Source: Palsa-459 sp035937595 (lineage in GTDB: Bacteria > Actinomycetota > Acidimicrobiia > Acidimicrobiales > RAAP-2). Taken from it: a stretch of 61,454 nucleotides of DNA. Of this stretch, positions 25,368-33,910 are shown in pieces (within the stretch, counting starts at the first letter, position 1; every line of letters begins with the position of its first letter). The translations under genes and the position numbers were made by a program. Location: the NCBI GenBank assembly GCA_035937595.1, contig DASZHS010000037.1, positions 1 to 61,454 of the forward strand, given 5' to 3'. The notes under the pieces are model-generated. The model saw only the letters and a program-made list of their open reading frames with translations, did not search any database and was not told where the DNA came from.

Positions 25368-26875
25368 TGACGACCACGGCGGTCTTCCTCGAGCTTCGCC
25401 GCCGCACCATGCCAAAGCGGGAGGTCGCCGAGCGCGTCGCCGACTACGACGAGGTTGCCCACCCCGTCACCACCGAGCACGCGAGCACCCAGGCAGGGCG
25501 GTGCATGGGCTGCGGCGTCGCGTTCTGCCACCGCTACTGCCCGCTGCACAACGTGATCCCCGAGTGGAACGAGCTCGTCGCCGCCGGGGACTGGGCCCGC
25601 GCGCACGAGCGCCTGGCGGCGACCAACAACTTCCCCGAGTTCACGGGGCGCCTCTGCCCCGCCCCGTGCGAGCCCGCCTGTGTCCTCGAGCTCGGCGACG
25701 AGGCCGTGACCATCAAAGAGATCGAGGTCGCGATCGCCGAGGAGGCGTTCGCGCGCGGTCGCGTCGTGCCACGACCGCCACCTCGCCGGACCGGTGGCGT
25801 CGTCGCCGTGGTCGGCAGCGGGCCGGCGGGGCTCGCCGCAGCCCAGCAGCTGTGCGCCGCCGGGCACGCCGTCACCGTCTACGAGCGCGCCGAGCGGCTC
25901 GGCGGGCTGCTGCGCTACGGGATCCCCGACTACAAGATGGACAAGGCGCTCATCGACCGTCGGCTGGGGATCCTCGCCGAGGAGGGCGTCGCCTTCGAGC
26001 CCGGCTGCGAGGTCGGCGTCGACCTCGCCGTCGGGGAGCTCCGTGCGCGCGCGGACGCCGTCGTGCTCGCGGTGGGCGCCGAGCAGCCCCGAGGGCTCGA
26101 CGTCCCGGGGCGGTCCCTCCTCGGCGTCGAGTGGGCGATGGCCTACCTCGTCCAGCAGAACCGTCGGGTCGCCGGCGTGCCGGTCCACGGCCGGTCGATC
26201 TCGGCGCGCGACCGCCACGTCGTGATCATCGGCGGCGGCGACACGGCGACGGACTGCCTCGGCAACGCGCACCGCGAGGGCGCGGCGTCGGTGACCGAGC
26301 TGACCCTGTACCCGGCGCCCCCGGCCACGCCGCAGGGCCCCTCGGCGTGGCCGGACCCGCCGCTCGTGCTCTCGATGACCCCGGCGCACGAAGAGGGTGG
26401 CGCGAGGGAGTGGAGCGTGCTCGTCACCGGGTTCCGCGGGGCTGGATCCGTGGCGGCGATCGACGTCGTCCGCGTCGAGGTCCGCGGGACGGGGCCCGAG
26501 CGCCAGGTGACGGCGCAACCCGGGACCGAGGCGACGCTGCGCTGCGAGCTCGCGCTCCTCGCGATCGGGTTCGAGGGCGTCCGGCCCCAGCCGCTCCTCG
26601 ACGGCCTCGGGGTGGTCCTCCGCGGGGACCACTCGCTCCCGATCGAGACGCCCACCTCCGATGGCCAAGGACCGATCGTCGTCGCCGGGGGTGACGCGGT
26701 GACCGGTGCGGCGCTCGTCGTCACCGCGATCGCCGACGGCCGCCGCGCGGCGCTCGAGTGCGACCGGCGCCTGCGTGCGCGCACGCTCGGCGAGCCCGCC
26801 CCGATCCCCGCCGACCGTGCGGCGTGGGACGCCCTCCAGCGCGGCGGAGGTGTGACGGAGTTGATGGAACGTTGA
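25367..26875 (+). CDS. gltD: Glutamate synthase small subunit
   Basis: 502 residues, ATG overlapping the gltB stop (ATGA). The N-terminal 4Fe-4S ligands are in CMGCG...CHRYCPL (about 45-59) and CPAPCEPAC (about 96-104). The FAD loop VVGSGPAGLAAA is near 146 and the NADPH loop GGGDTATD near 286. GltD oxidises NADPH and feeds electrons through its iron-sulfur clusters to GltB for ammonium assimilation. The RYGIPDYKMDK motif is typical. An Amt transporter lies 19 kb away, not in the same operon. Confidence 0.98.
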   Translation: MTTTAVFLELRRRTMPKREVAERVADYDEVAHPVTTEHASTQAGRCMGCGVAFCHRYCPLHNVIPEWNELVAAGDWARAHERLAATNNFPEFTGRLCPAPCEPACVLELGDEAVTIKEIEVAIAEEAFARGRVVPRPPPRRTGGVVAVVGSGPAGLAAAQQLCAAGHAVTVYERAERLGGLLRYGIPDYKMDKALIDRRLGILAEEGVAFEPGCEVGVDLAVGELRARADAVVLAVGAEQPRGLDVPGRSLLGVEWAMAYLVQQNRRVAGVPVHGRSISARDRHVVIIGGGDTATDCLGNAHREGAASVTELTLYPAPPATPQGPSAWPDPPLVLSMTPAHEEGGAREWSVLVTGFRGAGSVAAIDVVRVEVRGTGPERQVTAQPGTEATLRCELALLAIGFEGVRPQPLLDGLGVVLRGDHSLPIETPTSDGQGPIVVAGGDAVTGAALVVTAIADGRRAALECDRRLRARTLGEPAPIPADRAAWDALQRGGGVTELMER

Positions 26876-26931
26876 TGCTGCCGGCAGGTGCCGGCCCTAC
26901 CGTGGCGCCGGATCGTGCGAACGGAGTCTCG

Positions 26932-27204
26932 ATGCGCCGCATTGCTGCAGGGCTCGGGGTGAGCCTGCTCGCCGCCGGCGCGCTCGCTGGCTGCGGCCCC
27001 TCGGCGGTCTCGTACCGCGACGGGTTCGCGGTCGGTCAGAGCGTCGCCGCCGCCCGGGTGAGCGGGTCGCTCCGCGGCCACGCGGTGCTCGTCACGTGCC
27101 GACAGCAGTGGCGCACGAGCGGACCGTCGAGCGACGACCGAGCGGTCTGGATCCGCGGGTGCGTCGCGGGCATCCACCGCCTCGAGGCGACCGTCGGCTC
27201 GTAG
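26932..27204 (+). CDS. Small lipoprotein of unknown function
   Basis: 90 residues from ATG 26932. The type II signal peptide is clear: MRRIAAGLGVSLLAAGALAGC, with the lipobox L-A-G-C and lipidated Cys near residue 21. The mature ~70 residues contain two Cys (CRQQW and RGCVAG) that could form a disulfide. A conserved-looking YRDG.A.G...A patch follows the lipid anchor. No family is recognised. A -10-like TACCGT lies near 26897 within the gap after gltD. Confidence 0.78.
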   Translation: MRRIAAGLGVSLLAAGALAGCGPSAVSYRDGFAVGQSVAAARVSGSLRGHAVLVTCRQQWRTSGPSSDDRAVWIRGCVAGIHRLEATVGS

Positions 27205-27211
27205 GCCGCCC

Positions 27212-27970
27212 CTAGCGCGTCACGGCGCGCTCGGCGTACGGCCAGGGCTCGCTGTTCGAGAACAACGTGCCCTGCCCGTGCGCGCGCCGCTCGGCGAACG
27301 CGTCGGACCACTGCACGTGCCACGCGGCCTGGGCGGCCTGCAGCTCGCCCAGCGAGCGCACGGCGAACCCCGGGAAGCGCCCGGCTTGGGCGAGCAGCAC
27401 CCGGACCGCGGCCTCGGCGTCGCTCTCGGCGGTGTGCCGTGGCGGCCCCACGCCGTAGTGCTCGCACAGCGCGTCCAGCCGACGGACAGGCCGCGCGGTG
27501 AAGTCCGGATCGAGGCCACGATCGAGCACCAGGACGTCGAGCAGCGGGCCCTCCCAGCCGGCCGCACGCAGCGAGACGGGCGCCTCGAGACGCGACAGCA
27601 CGCGATCCACGATCGTGAGGTCGTAGGAGAGGTTGCAGCCGACGACGGGGACACCGATCGAGCTCAGCTCCGCGAGTCGCTCGGCAATCCGTCGTGCGGC
27701 CGCCGCGACGTCCATCGCACCGAGCGCGACCAGTCGGTCGCGGGTGAGGCGGTGCACGGCGGCCGCCCCTCGCGAGATCGCCCGGGCCGGCAGCACGAAC
27801 CCCGCCTCGACGGCCGTGCGCGTGGCGCCGCGGAACTCGACGAACGCGAAGGAGACCGGCTCGTCACGCTCGCAGTCGAGACCGGTCGTCTCGATGTCGA
27901 AGCCGACCAGCGGACCGCACGTCCACGCGCCGTCGGCCACGAAGCGCAGCCTGCCATGGGGTCGTCGCAT
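27212..27970 (-). CDS. 3'-5' exonuclease of the DnaQ/DEDDh family
   Basis: 252 residues from ATG 27970; a longer upstream start is possible but adds nothing recognisable. Exo I is GFDIETTG near residue 30 (Asp, Glu). Exo II is CNLSYDL (Asp) near 115. Exo III is HTAESDAEAA near 184, giving the DEDDh His-Asp pair. The protein most resembles free-standing DNA polymerase III epsilon-like exonucleases of actinobacteria. The ~60-residue C-terminal extension is rich in Gln/Trp. The exact role, proofreading or repair, is not clear. Confidence 0.87.
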   Translation of the reverse strand: MRRPHGRLRFVADGAWTCGPLVGFDIETTGLDCERDEPVSFAFVEFRGATRTAVEAGFVLPARAISRGAAAVHRLTRDRLVALGAMDVAAAARRIAERLAELSSIGVPVVGCNLSYDLTIVDRVLSRLEAPVSLRAAGWEGPLLDVLVLDRGLDPDFTARPVRRLDALCEHYGVGPPRHTAESDAEAAVRVLLAQAGRFPGFAVRSLGELQAAQAAWHVQWSDAFAERRAHGQGTLFSNSEPWPYAERAVTR

Positions 27971-28201
27971 CGCTGGTGGATGGTCCCCGACGCACCGCGC
28001 CGACCACCCCGGCAACGTCTCTCACCTCGGCTCGCCACTCGGTACCGCCGGAACCCACTGCGCCGTTGCGGCGATGCCTTGCCCCCAGGGTCGTTCCCGG
28101 TCCTGCCCAACGTCGTCGACGGCCGCACCCGACGCGACGGCCCGGGAGTTGCCACACCGGAAGGTAGGGTCGCGATCGTCACCCACGACAGGAGCGCGAC
28201 C

Positions 28202-29362
28202 GTGAGACTCCGCACCATTGCCGTCGTCCTGGCGATCACGACCACCCTCGGGGTCGTGACCGCAACCGCTGCCCAAGCGAGCCGCCATCCGTCCGCGACC
28301 ACGACAGTCGGGCCCGCCGCCCTGCGCGCCGCAGGCGGCCCGGGGTCGGTCCCGTGGGCCACGGTCGGGCCGGGCTGGCTCCTCGCCACGTGGTCGCCGC
28401 GGACCGCCCACCGATCGCTCGCCGCCGCAACGAGCCAGTACCTCGTCCTCATCGCCCCGACGGGCACGCGCTACCTCATCGCGGCGATCGCCACCCCCGA
28501 CGTCCAGCTCCTGAGCTGGTCCGGCGACGGGCAGCGTGCCCTGCTCCAGGCGGGGGTGCGACGCACGACGCTCGAGGTGATGGACCTGCACACGGGCACG
28601 GTGGCGCACGCCTTCGACTTCCCGACGTCGAACAGCGTCTTCTTCAACACCGCGCGCTTCACTCGCCCCCAGGGCTTCGCGATCGACGTCTCGACGCAGA
28701 CCAACAACCACCAGCTGCTCACGCGCTACTCGGTTGACGGGACCGCCCAGCAGACCTATCCGGCCTCGTTTTCTCGGATCGGCCGGTACTCCGGTGCGTT
28801 CCTCTCCTCACCGGACGGCACCCAGCTCGTCATGGGCGCCCAGCACGGCCTTGCGGTCGTGAGCAACGGCGCCACGGTCGTCGCACAGCTCCCCATCGGC
28901 GGCGCTGGGTACTGCCAGCCCCAGCGGTGGTGGTCCGCGACCGTGGTGCTCGCGTCCTGCGGGTCGCCCAGCCGCCTGTACGAGTTCTCCGTGACCGGCG
29001 GTGCACCGAAGGCGGTCACGCGCGTCCCCCGCCCGCCCGACAGCGGCGACCTCAGCGCCTGGCGCGTCGACCACGCCACGTACGTGCAGGTCGCGTCCGC
29101 CTGCGGCTACGAGTACCTCGCCCGACTCCACGGCGCGACGCCCGTGCGGATCATGGTCCCGGGTGTCCCCATCGGCAACACCGTCACGGTGATCGGCGCG
29201 TCGCCGCACGCGCTCGCGGTCGAAGCGACGATCGCCTGCATGGGCGGAGCGTCCCTGCTGTCGTACACGCCTTCGACCCGGTCCGCCCGCGTCGTCCTCG
29301 GCCACCCGGCGACGGGCGGCGAGGTCAACGGGGCGCTCGTCTACCCGCCACCGCTCGGCTGA
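28202..29362 (+). CDS. Secreted protein with predicted beta-propeller fold
   Basis: 386 residues. GTG 28202 is preceded by an AGGAG site at 5 nt; a -10-like TAGGGT lies about 33 nt upstream. A signal peptide ending near ATAAQA (about residue 25) is clear. The mature protein has repeated strands such as YLVLIAPTG, LLSWSGDGQRALL, FLSSPDGTQLVMG and LAVVSNGATVV, the pattern of WD40/TolB-like propellers. Four or more Cys suggest disulfides. No enzyme motif is seen. A role in binding or in the envelope is inferred only from the fold. Confidence 0.8.
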   Translation: MRLRTIAVVLAITTTLGVVTATAAQASRHPSATTTVGPAALRAAGGPGSVPWATVGPGWLLATWSPRTAHRSLAAATSQYLVLIAPTGTRYLIAAIATPDVQLLSWSGDGQRALLQAGVRRTTLEVMDLHTGTVAHAFDFPTSNSVFFNTARFTRPQGFAIDVSTQTNNHQLLTRYSVDGTAQQTYPASFSRIGRYSGAFLSSPDGTQLVMGAQHGLAVVSNGATVVAQLPIGGAGYCQPQRWWSATVVLASCGSPSRLYEFSVTGGAPKAVTRVPRPPDSGDLSAWRVDHATYVQVASACGYEYLARLHGATPVRIMVPGVPIGNTVTVIGASPHALAVEATIACMGGASLLSYTPSTRSARVVLGHPATGGEVNGALVYPPPLG

Positions 29363-29441
29363 GTTCCTCGGCGGTGGTCGCGGCGACACGCGGTGCGGGC
29401 GACGCGCGACCGGGCCGCCGCGCCCACGCCCGCGCGCAGCC

Positions 29442-29759
29442 GTGACGGGCGACCCCGCTCCCATCCGCGACGTCGTCCTCCGGGTCGCAGAGCACCGCTT
29501 CGTGATCGAACGAGACGGGCAGTTGGCCGAGCTCGTCTACGAGCGGGACGGCGATCGACTCGTCCTTGAGCACACAGGGGTGCCCACCGAGCTCGAGCGA
29601 CGTGGCCTCGGCAGCGCGCTCGTGCAGGCGGCCGTGCGGTGGGCCGTCGCCGAGGGCCTCACCGTGGTGCCGCGATGTCCGTTCGCCCGCTGGTGGCTCC
29701 GCCGGCACCCCGACGTCGCCGCCTCGGCGCGCGTCGACTGGACGACCCGGACGCGCTGA
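29442..29759 (+). CDS. Short GNAT-type N-acetyltransferase (YjdJ-like)
   Basis: 105 residues from GTG. The core ELVYERDGDRLVLEHTGVP.ELERRGLGSALVQAAV matches the minimal YjdJ/COG2388 acetyltransferases, with the acetyl-CoA loop RRGLGSAL and the following CPF..WW..RHP block. These are single-domain proteins of ~90-105 residues of unknown acceptor. The first ~10 residues may be extra and a later GTG (29472) would also fit. No clear ribosome site is visible. Confidence 0.82.
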   Translation: MTGDPAPIRDVVLRVAEHRFVIERDGQLAELVYERDGDRLVLEHTGVPTELERRGLGSALVQAAVRWAVAEGLTVVPRCPFARWWLRRHPDVAASARVDWTTRTR

Positions 29760-29898
29760 GGCACGACCGCGGCCGGCTCGAGGGACGACCCCGCGGTAGC
29801 CCGCGCCGTCCCCGTGCCGGCCCGCCCGGGTCCGCGTAACCTGCGGGGCTCGATCCGTCGCGGTCCGGTGGGCCGCGACGACGGCGAAGGGAGTCAGC

Positions 29899-30123
29899 GT
29901 GGCCGACGAGGAGCTCCTCCGGCGCATCCAGGTGCTGCTCGACGAGGAGCACGCGATGCGCAGCGGTCACCAGGTCGACGAGGCGCGACTCGCCCACCTC
30001 GAAGAGACCCTCGACCAGTGCTGGGACCTGCTGCGACAGCGCCGGGCGCGCCGCGAGTTCGGTCAGGACCCCACGCTCGCCAAGACCCGTGACGCAGCGA
30101 CCGTGGAGGACTACCTGCAGTAA
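29899..30123 (+). CDS. DUF2630 family protein
   Basis: 74 residues, nearly all helical. The pattern RIQ.LLDEEH.......D..RL..LE..LDQCWDLLRQRRARREFG.DP..A..R....VE.YLQ is characteristic of DUF2630, a small actinobacterial family of unknown function. GTG start with a GAAGGGAGT site 5 nt upstream. A -10-like TAACCT lies near 29838. It is followed on the same strand, after 45 bp, by the DUF302-type gene. Confidence 0.9.
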   Translation: MADEELLRRIQVLLDEEHAMRSGHQVDEARLAHLEETLDQCWDLLRQRRARREFGQDPTLAKTRDAATVEDYLQ

Positions 30124-30168
30124 GCCGTCGCGGGCCACCAGTCCGCTCGCGGCAGAGAGGAGCCAACG

Positions 30169-30558
30169 ATGCCGGCCGGAGGCGACGTCGTCACCAAGCA
30201 CGGCGCCCGCACGGTGGCCGAGACGGTCGCCTCGCTGGTCGAGCTCATCCGGGCCCGCGAGCTCCGGCTGTTCGCTCTCATCGACCAGCGCGAGGAGGCG
30301 AGGTCGGTCGGCCTCGAGCTCCGTGACACCGTCCTCGTCCTCTTCGGCAGCCCGGCGGCCGGAACCCCGATCATGTCGGCGGCCCCCCTCGCCGCGCTCG
30401 ACCTGCCGCTCAAGGTCGCGATCTGGGACGACGGCGTGCGGACGTGCATCTCGTACGTCTCGCCGCACGCCATCGCAGAACGGCACCACCTGAGCCCTGA
30501 CCTGGCGGGTCCGCTCGCTGGGCTCGACGCGATCACCGACGCGCTCCTGGTGGCGTAG
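30169..30558 (+). CDS. DUF302 domain protein
   Basis: 129 residues; ATG preceded by GAGAGGAG at 6 nt. The DUF302 pattern is complete: V.ETV..L...I...G/ELRLFALIDQ...A..VGLELRDT.LVLFGSP..GTP.M...P..ALDLPLK..IWDD....ISY. DUF302 proteins (TT1751-like fold) form dimers and often accompany redox or sulfur proteins; no biochemical role is established. The gene may form an operon with the DUF2630 gene. Confidence 0.92.
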   Translation: MPAGGDVVTKHGARTVAETVASLVELIRARELRLFALIDQREEARSVGLELRDTVLVLFGSPAAGTPIMSAAPLAALDLPLKVAIWDDGVRTCISYVSPHAIAERHHLSPDLAGPLAGLDAITDALLVA

Positions 30559-30600
30559 CGGTCGGGGGCGCGAGCCCGGCGACCTCGGTCACGCGATCCC

Positions 30601-31893
30601 CTATCGGGCCTCCTCGTCGACCACGATGCGCGGACCGGACGTCCACCCGACGTAGCGCCACGACCAGTTGAGCAGCACGACGAGGCGGTTGCGGACGCCG
30701 ATCAGGTACACGAGGTGCAGGCCCAGCCACGCGAGCCAGCCGGGGGTCCCCCGCAGCACCCGTCCCCGCAGCGGCCACGGCCCCGCCAGCTCTGCGACCG
30801 CGGCGCGGCGACCGATCGTCGCCATGATCCCCTTGTCCGAGTAGGCGAAGGCTCGCGTCGTCGTGCCGCCGAGCCTCGCCAGGATCTGGCGCGCCGCGTG
30901 TCGCCCCGACTGGATCGCCGTCTGGGCCACCTGCGGGGCCAGGTCCTCGCGGGCAGGACCCAGTGGGACCGCCGCGGCGTCGCCCACGACGAAGACCTCT
31001 GGATGGTCCTCGAGCGAGAGGTCGGCGGCGACCGGAACCCGCCCACCGCCGGCGCGCTCCCCCGGCAGCGACGACGCGAGCGTGCCGAGGACGGTCACGC
31101 CCGCCGCCCACACGATGAGGTCGGCGTCGAGCACGGCACCGTCGGCCAGGTGCACGCCGTCGTCGTCGATCGAGGCGACCGACGCGCCGAGGCGGACCTC
31201 GATCCGCCGGCGCAGGAGCTCTTGACGTGCGTACTCGCTGGACTGCTCGTGGAACGCGCCGAGCAGCCGATCGAGCGCGTCGACGAGCGTCACGGTGGTC
31301 CCGGACCGGTCGAACGGGACGCGGTCGTGCTTGACGCTGATGTCGAGCAGCTCGACGATCGCGCCGGCCACCTCGACACCCGTCGCCCCACCGCCGATCA
31401 CGACGATGTGCAGCGCACGACCAGGGTTGCCCTCCGGGACGGCCACCGCCGACTCCAGCTGCTCCAAGAGCGCGTCGCGGAGCGACCTCGCGTCCGCGAG
31501 GGTGTAGAGCGGGTGCGAACGCTCGCGCGCCCCGGGGATGGAGAAGTACGAGGCGGTCACCCCCGTCGCGACGACTAGCGAGTCGTAGCTGACCGACTCA
31601 CCGGTGTCGAGCACGACGGTCTGACGGGGCACCTCGACGTGGTCCACGCGCGCCCGGCGGAAGACGACGTTGTGCGCGTGCCCGAACATGGCGCGGACGG
31701 GGAAGGCGATGTCCGCGGGATCAAGGCCGGCCGTCGCGACCTCGTAGAGCAGGGGCTGGAACGTATGGAAGTTCCTCGCGTCGATGAGGGTCACCCGCAC
31801 GTCACGACCGGCGAGCTCACGGACGGCGGCGAGGCCGGCGAAGCCCGCGCCGACCACGACGACGTGGTGTTGACCGGAGGAACTGCTCGCCAC
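30601..31893 (-). CDS. NAD(P)/FAD-dependent oxidoreductase, type II NADH dehydrogenase-like
   Basis: 430 residues from GTG 31893, 13 bp after the VOC gene stop on the same strand. The first dinucleotide loop is VVVVGAGFAGLAA (about 10-22), the second VVIGGGATGVEVA (about 162-174) and the C-terminal FAD block is VFVVGDAAAV near 300. YSDKGIMATIGR (about 355) and the C-terminal amphipathic tail with WLGLHLVYLIG are typical of NDH-2, which passes electrons from NADH to quinone at the inner membrane without pumping protons. The frame stays open upstream but nothing recognisable is encoded there. Confidence 0.9.
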   Translation of the reverse strand: MASSSSGQHHVVVVGAGFAGLAAVRELAGRDVRVTLIDARNFHTFQPLLYEVATAGLDPADIAFPVRAMFGHAHNVVFRRARVDHVEVPRQTVVLDTGESVSYDSLVVATGVTASYFSIPGARERSHPLYTLADARSLRDALLEQLESAVAVPEGNPGRALHIVVIGGGATGVEVAGAIVELLDISVKHDRVPFDRSGTTVTLVDALDRLLGAFHEQSSEYARQELLRRRIEVRLGASVASIDDDGVHLADGAVLDADLIVWAAGVTVLGTLASSLPGERAGGGRVPVAADLSLEDHPEVFVVGDAAAVPLGPAREDLAPQVAQTAIQSGRHAARQILARLGGTTTRAFAYSDKGIMATIGRRAAVAELAGPWPLRGRVLRGTPGWLAWLGLHLVYLIGVRNRLVVLLNWSWRYVGWTSGPRIVVDEEAR

Positions 31894-31904
31894 GCCCGAG
31901 ATCC

Positions 31905-32309
31905 TTACCGCGCGGAGCTGGACGTCGAACCCGCACCGGCGGGTGGCGGCCTCACCTCCGTGGGCACCTCGTGCAGCTCGATGGCGTTCCCGTCCGGATC
32001 CCTCGTGAACGCCTGTCGCGCCGCGCCGACCGGGACGGGATCGCTCACGAGCACGTGCTTGGCTCGCAGCTCCTCGACCGCGCCGTCGAGGTCCGCGACA
32101 CGGATCGCGAAGTGCTGCCCGTGGTTCGGCGGCACGGCCGCCTCGATGAGGTGCACCTGCTGAGGTCCGAAGTCGATCCAGGCACCGCCGAAGCCGAGGT
32201 CCGGTCGGTCGGTGCGCAGGACGCCGCCCAGCACGTCGGTGTAGAACCCGATGCCCTGCTCGACGCTCGCGACGTTGACGGACACGTGGTGGATCGCGAG
32301 AGGTTGCAC
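31905..32309 (-). CDS. VOC family (glyoxalase/dioxygenase-like) protein
   Basis: 134 residues forming one complete pair of beta-alpha-beta-beta-beta modules. Likely metal ligands are His in HHVSVNV, Glu in VHLIE, His in HFAIRV and Glu in IELHE. The wording FYTDVLG, FGGAWIDFG and TRDPDGNAIELHE is general for the superfamily. The C-terminal ~20 residues (Pro/Ser rich) are an extra tail. It lies upstream of the NDH-2-like gene in the same direction, 11 bp apart, but the functional link is unknown. Confidence 0.88.
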   Translation of the reverse strand: MQPLAIHHVSVNVASVEQGIGFYTDVLGGVLRTDRPDLGFGGAWIDFGPQQVHLIEAAVPPNHGQHFAIRVADLDGAVEELRAKHVLVSDPVPVGAARQAFTRDPDGNAIELHEVPTEVRPPPAGAGSTSSSAR

Positions 32310-32389
32310 CCGACGAGTCTCCTACGAGCGCCCGTCGCGCGCACGCGATCGATGCGAGCGTGCCCGGACCGGCGCCGGCGACGCCGATG

Positions 32390-32402
32390 TAGGGTCCGTG
32401 GG
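32390..32402 (+). promoter_or_regulatory. -10 element with leaderless start (TAGGGT, 6 nt, GTG) of tldD
   Basis: TAGGGT at 32390-32395 precedes the GTG of tldD by 6 nt, with no Shine-Dalgarno site. Confidence 0.55.
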
Positions 32403-33910
32403 TGCCGCGCGGAGGGGACGTCTTCGACCCCGACGTGCTCCGCGCGGTCCGTGATGCCGGCCTCGCAGAGGCCCGCAGGCTGGGCGCGTCGGAGGCCTCG
32501 CTCCGCGTGGAGGACGTGCGCACCCAGCTGGTGGCACTGCGCGACGCGGCGCTCGAGACCGCCGTCGACGACACGGAGATCGGGATGGGGCTGCGCGTGC
32601 TGCACGACGGCTCGGTCGGCTTCGCCGCGACCGTCGAGGTCACCCCCGACGCGGCGGTGCGCCTCGCGCGCGACGCCGTCGGCACCGCGCAGGCGGTCGC
32701 GATCGCCCGCCGACGCGCCGTGGAGCTCGCGGCCGAGCCGAGCCACGGCGAGGTCACCTGGACCTCGACGCATACGACGGACCCGACGACGATCCCCTTC
32801 TCGGACAAGGTCGGCCTGCTCGAGGCGTGGAGCCGCCGGCTGCTCGACGCCGACGGCGTGGACCACGTGAGCGCGTCGGTCCACTGCGTCTCGGAGCACA
32901 AGCACTACGCCGACCTCGCGGGCACCGTCGCCACCCAGCACCGGGTCCGGCTGCACCCAGAGGTGACGGCCGTGGCGCTCGAGGCCGACGGCGCCGGGTT
33001 CGAGTCGATGCGGACCCTGGCACCGCCAGCGGGCCGCGGCTGGGAGTACCTCGAGGGCGACGGCTGGGACTTCGAGGGCGAGCTCGCGGCACTCCCCGAG
33101 CTCCTCGCCGCGAAGCTCGCGGCGCCCTCGGTCGAGCCCGGACGCTACGACCTCGTCGTCGACCCCACGAACCTGTGGCTCACCATCCACGAGTCGATCG
33201 GGCACGCGACCGAGCTCGACCGCGCGCTCGGGTACGAGGCGGCGTACGCCGGGACCTCCTTCGCCACGCCGGAGGGCCTCGGGTCCCTCCGCTACGGCTC
33301 GGGCGTCATGCACGTGACGGGTGACCGGACGGCCGAGCACGGCCTCGCGACCGTCGCGATCGACGACGAGGGCGTGGCCGCCCAGTCCTTCGACCTCGTG
33401 AAGGACGGCGTGCTGGTCGGCTTCCAGCTCGACCGCTCGATCGCCGCGGCCGCCGGCCGCGACCGCTCCAACGGGTGCGCCTTCGCCGACTCCGCGCTGC
33501 ACGTCCCCATCCAGCGCATGGCGAACGTCTCGCTCCAGCCCGCCGCTGGCGACGGTCCGTCGACCGCCGAGCTCATCGCCGGCGTCGACCGAGGGCTCTA
33601 CATCCTGGGCGACAAGAGCTGGTCGATCGACATGCAGCGGTACAACTTCCAGTTCACCGGCCAGCGGTTCTTCCGGATCGAGGACGGCCGGCTCGTCGGC
33701 CAGGTCCGCGACGTCGCCTACCAGGCCACCACGACCGACTTCTGGGGCTCGATGGAGGCCATCGGAGGTCGCTCGACCTACCTGCTCTGCGGCGCGTTCA
33801 ACTGTGGCAAGGGACAGCCCGGACAGGTGGCCCCGGTGAGCCACGGCGCGCCGTCGGTGCTCGTCCGCAACGTGAACGTGCTCAACGCCCGCGCCGAGGG
33901 CGGCCGGTGA
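32402..33910 (+). CDS. tldD: TldD metalloprotease subunit
   Basis: 502 residues. The modified zinc motif HESIGH sits in the segment WLTIHESIGHATELDRALGYE (about 260-280), with later metal-ligand regions rich in His/Cys (CGAFNCGKGQPGQ near 465). TldD is the catalytic partner of the TldD/TldE heterodimer, which trims unfolded peptides and in some bacteria removes leader peptides from RiPPs or degrades antitoxins. The stop overlaps the start of the tldE gene (GTGA), so both subunits are made in equal amounts. No RiPP precursor is visible next to it. Confidence 0.93.
   Translation: MPRGGDVFDPDVLRAVRDAGLAEARRLGASEASLRVEDVRTQLVALRDAALETAVDDTEIGMGLRVLHDGSVGFAATVEVTPDAAVRLARDAVGTAQAVAIARRRAVELAAEPSHGEVTWTSTHTTDPTTIPFSDKVGLLEAWSRRLLDADGVDHVSASVHCVSEHKHYADLAGTVATQHRVRLHPEVTAVALEADGAGFESMRTLAPPAGRGWEYLEGDGWDFEGELAALPELLAAKLAAPSVEPGRYDLVVDPTNLWLTIHESIGHATELDRALGYEAAYAGTSFATPEGLGSLRYGSGVMHVTGDRTAEHGLATVAIDDEGVAAQSFDLVKDGVLVGFQLDRSIAAAAGRDRSNGCAFADSALHVPIQRMANVSLQPAAGDGPSTAELIAGVDRGLYILGDKSWSIDMQRYNFQFTGQRFFRIEDGRLVGQVRDVAYQATTTDFWGSMEAIGGRSTYLLCGAFNCGKGQPGQVAPVSHGAPSVLVRNVNVLNARAEGGR

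Noticed and set aside
20958..25415. Minus-strand open frame of 1485 codons opposite gltB
   Set aside because: It mirrors the codon structure of a strongly conserved gene in ~72% GC DNA, is full of Arg/Glu/Gly-rich low-complexity sequence and shows no domain. Antisense GC artefact.
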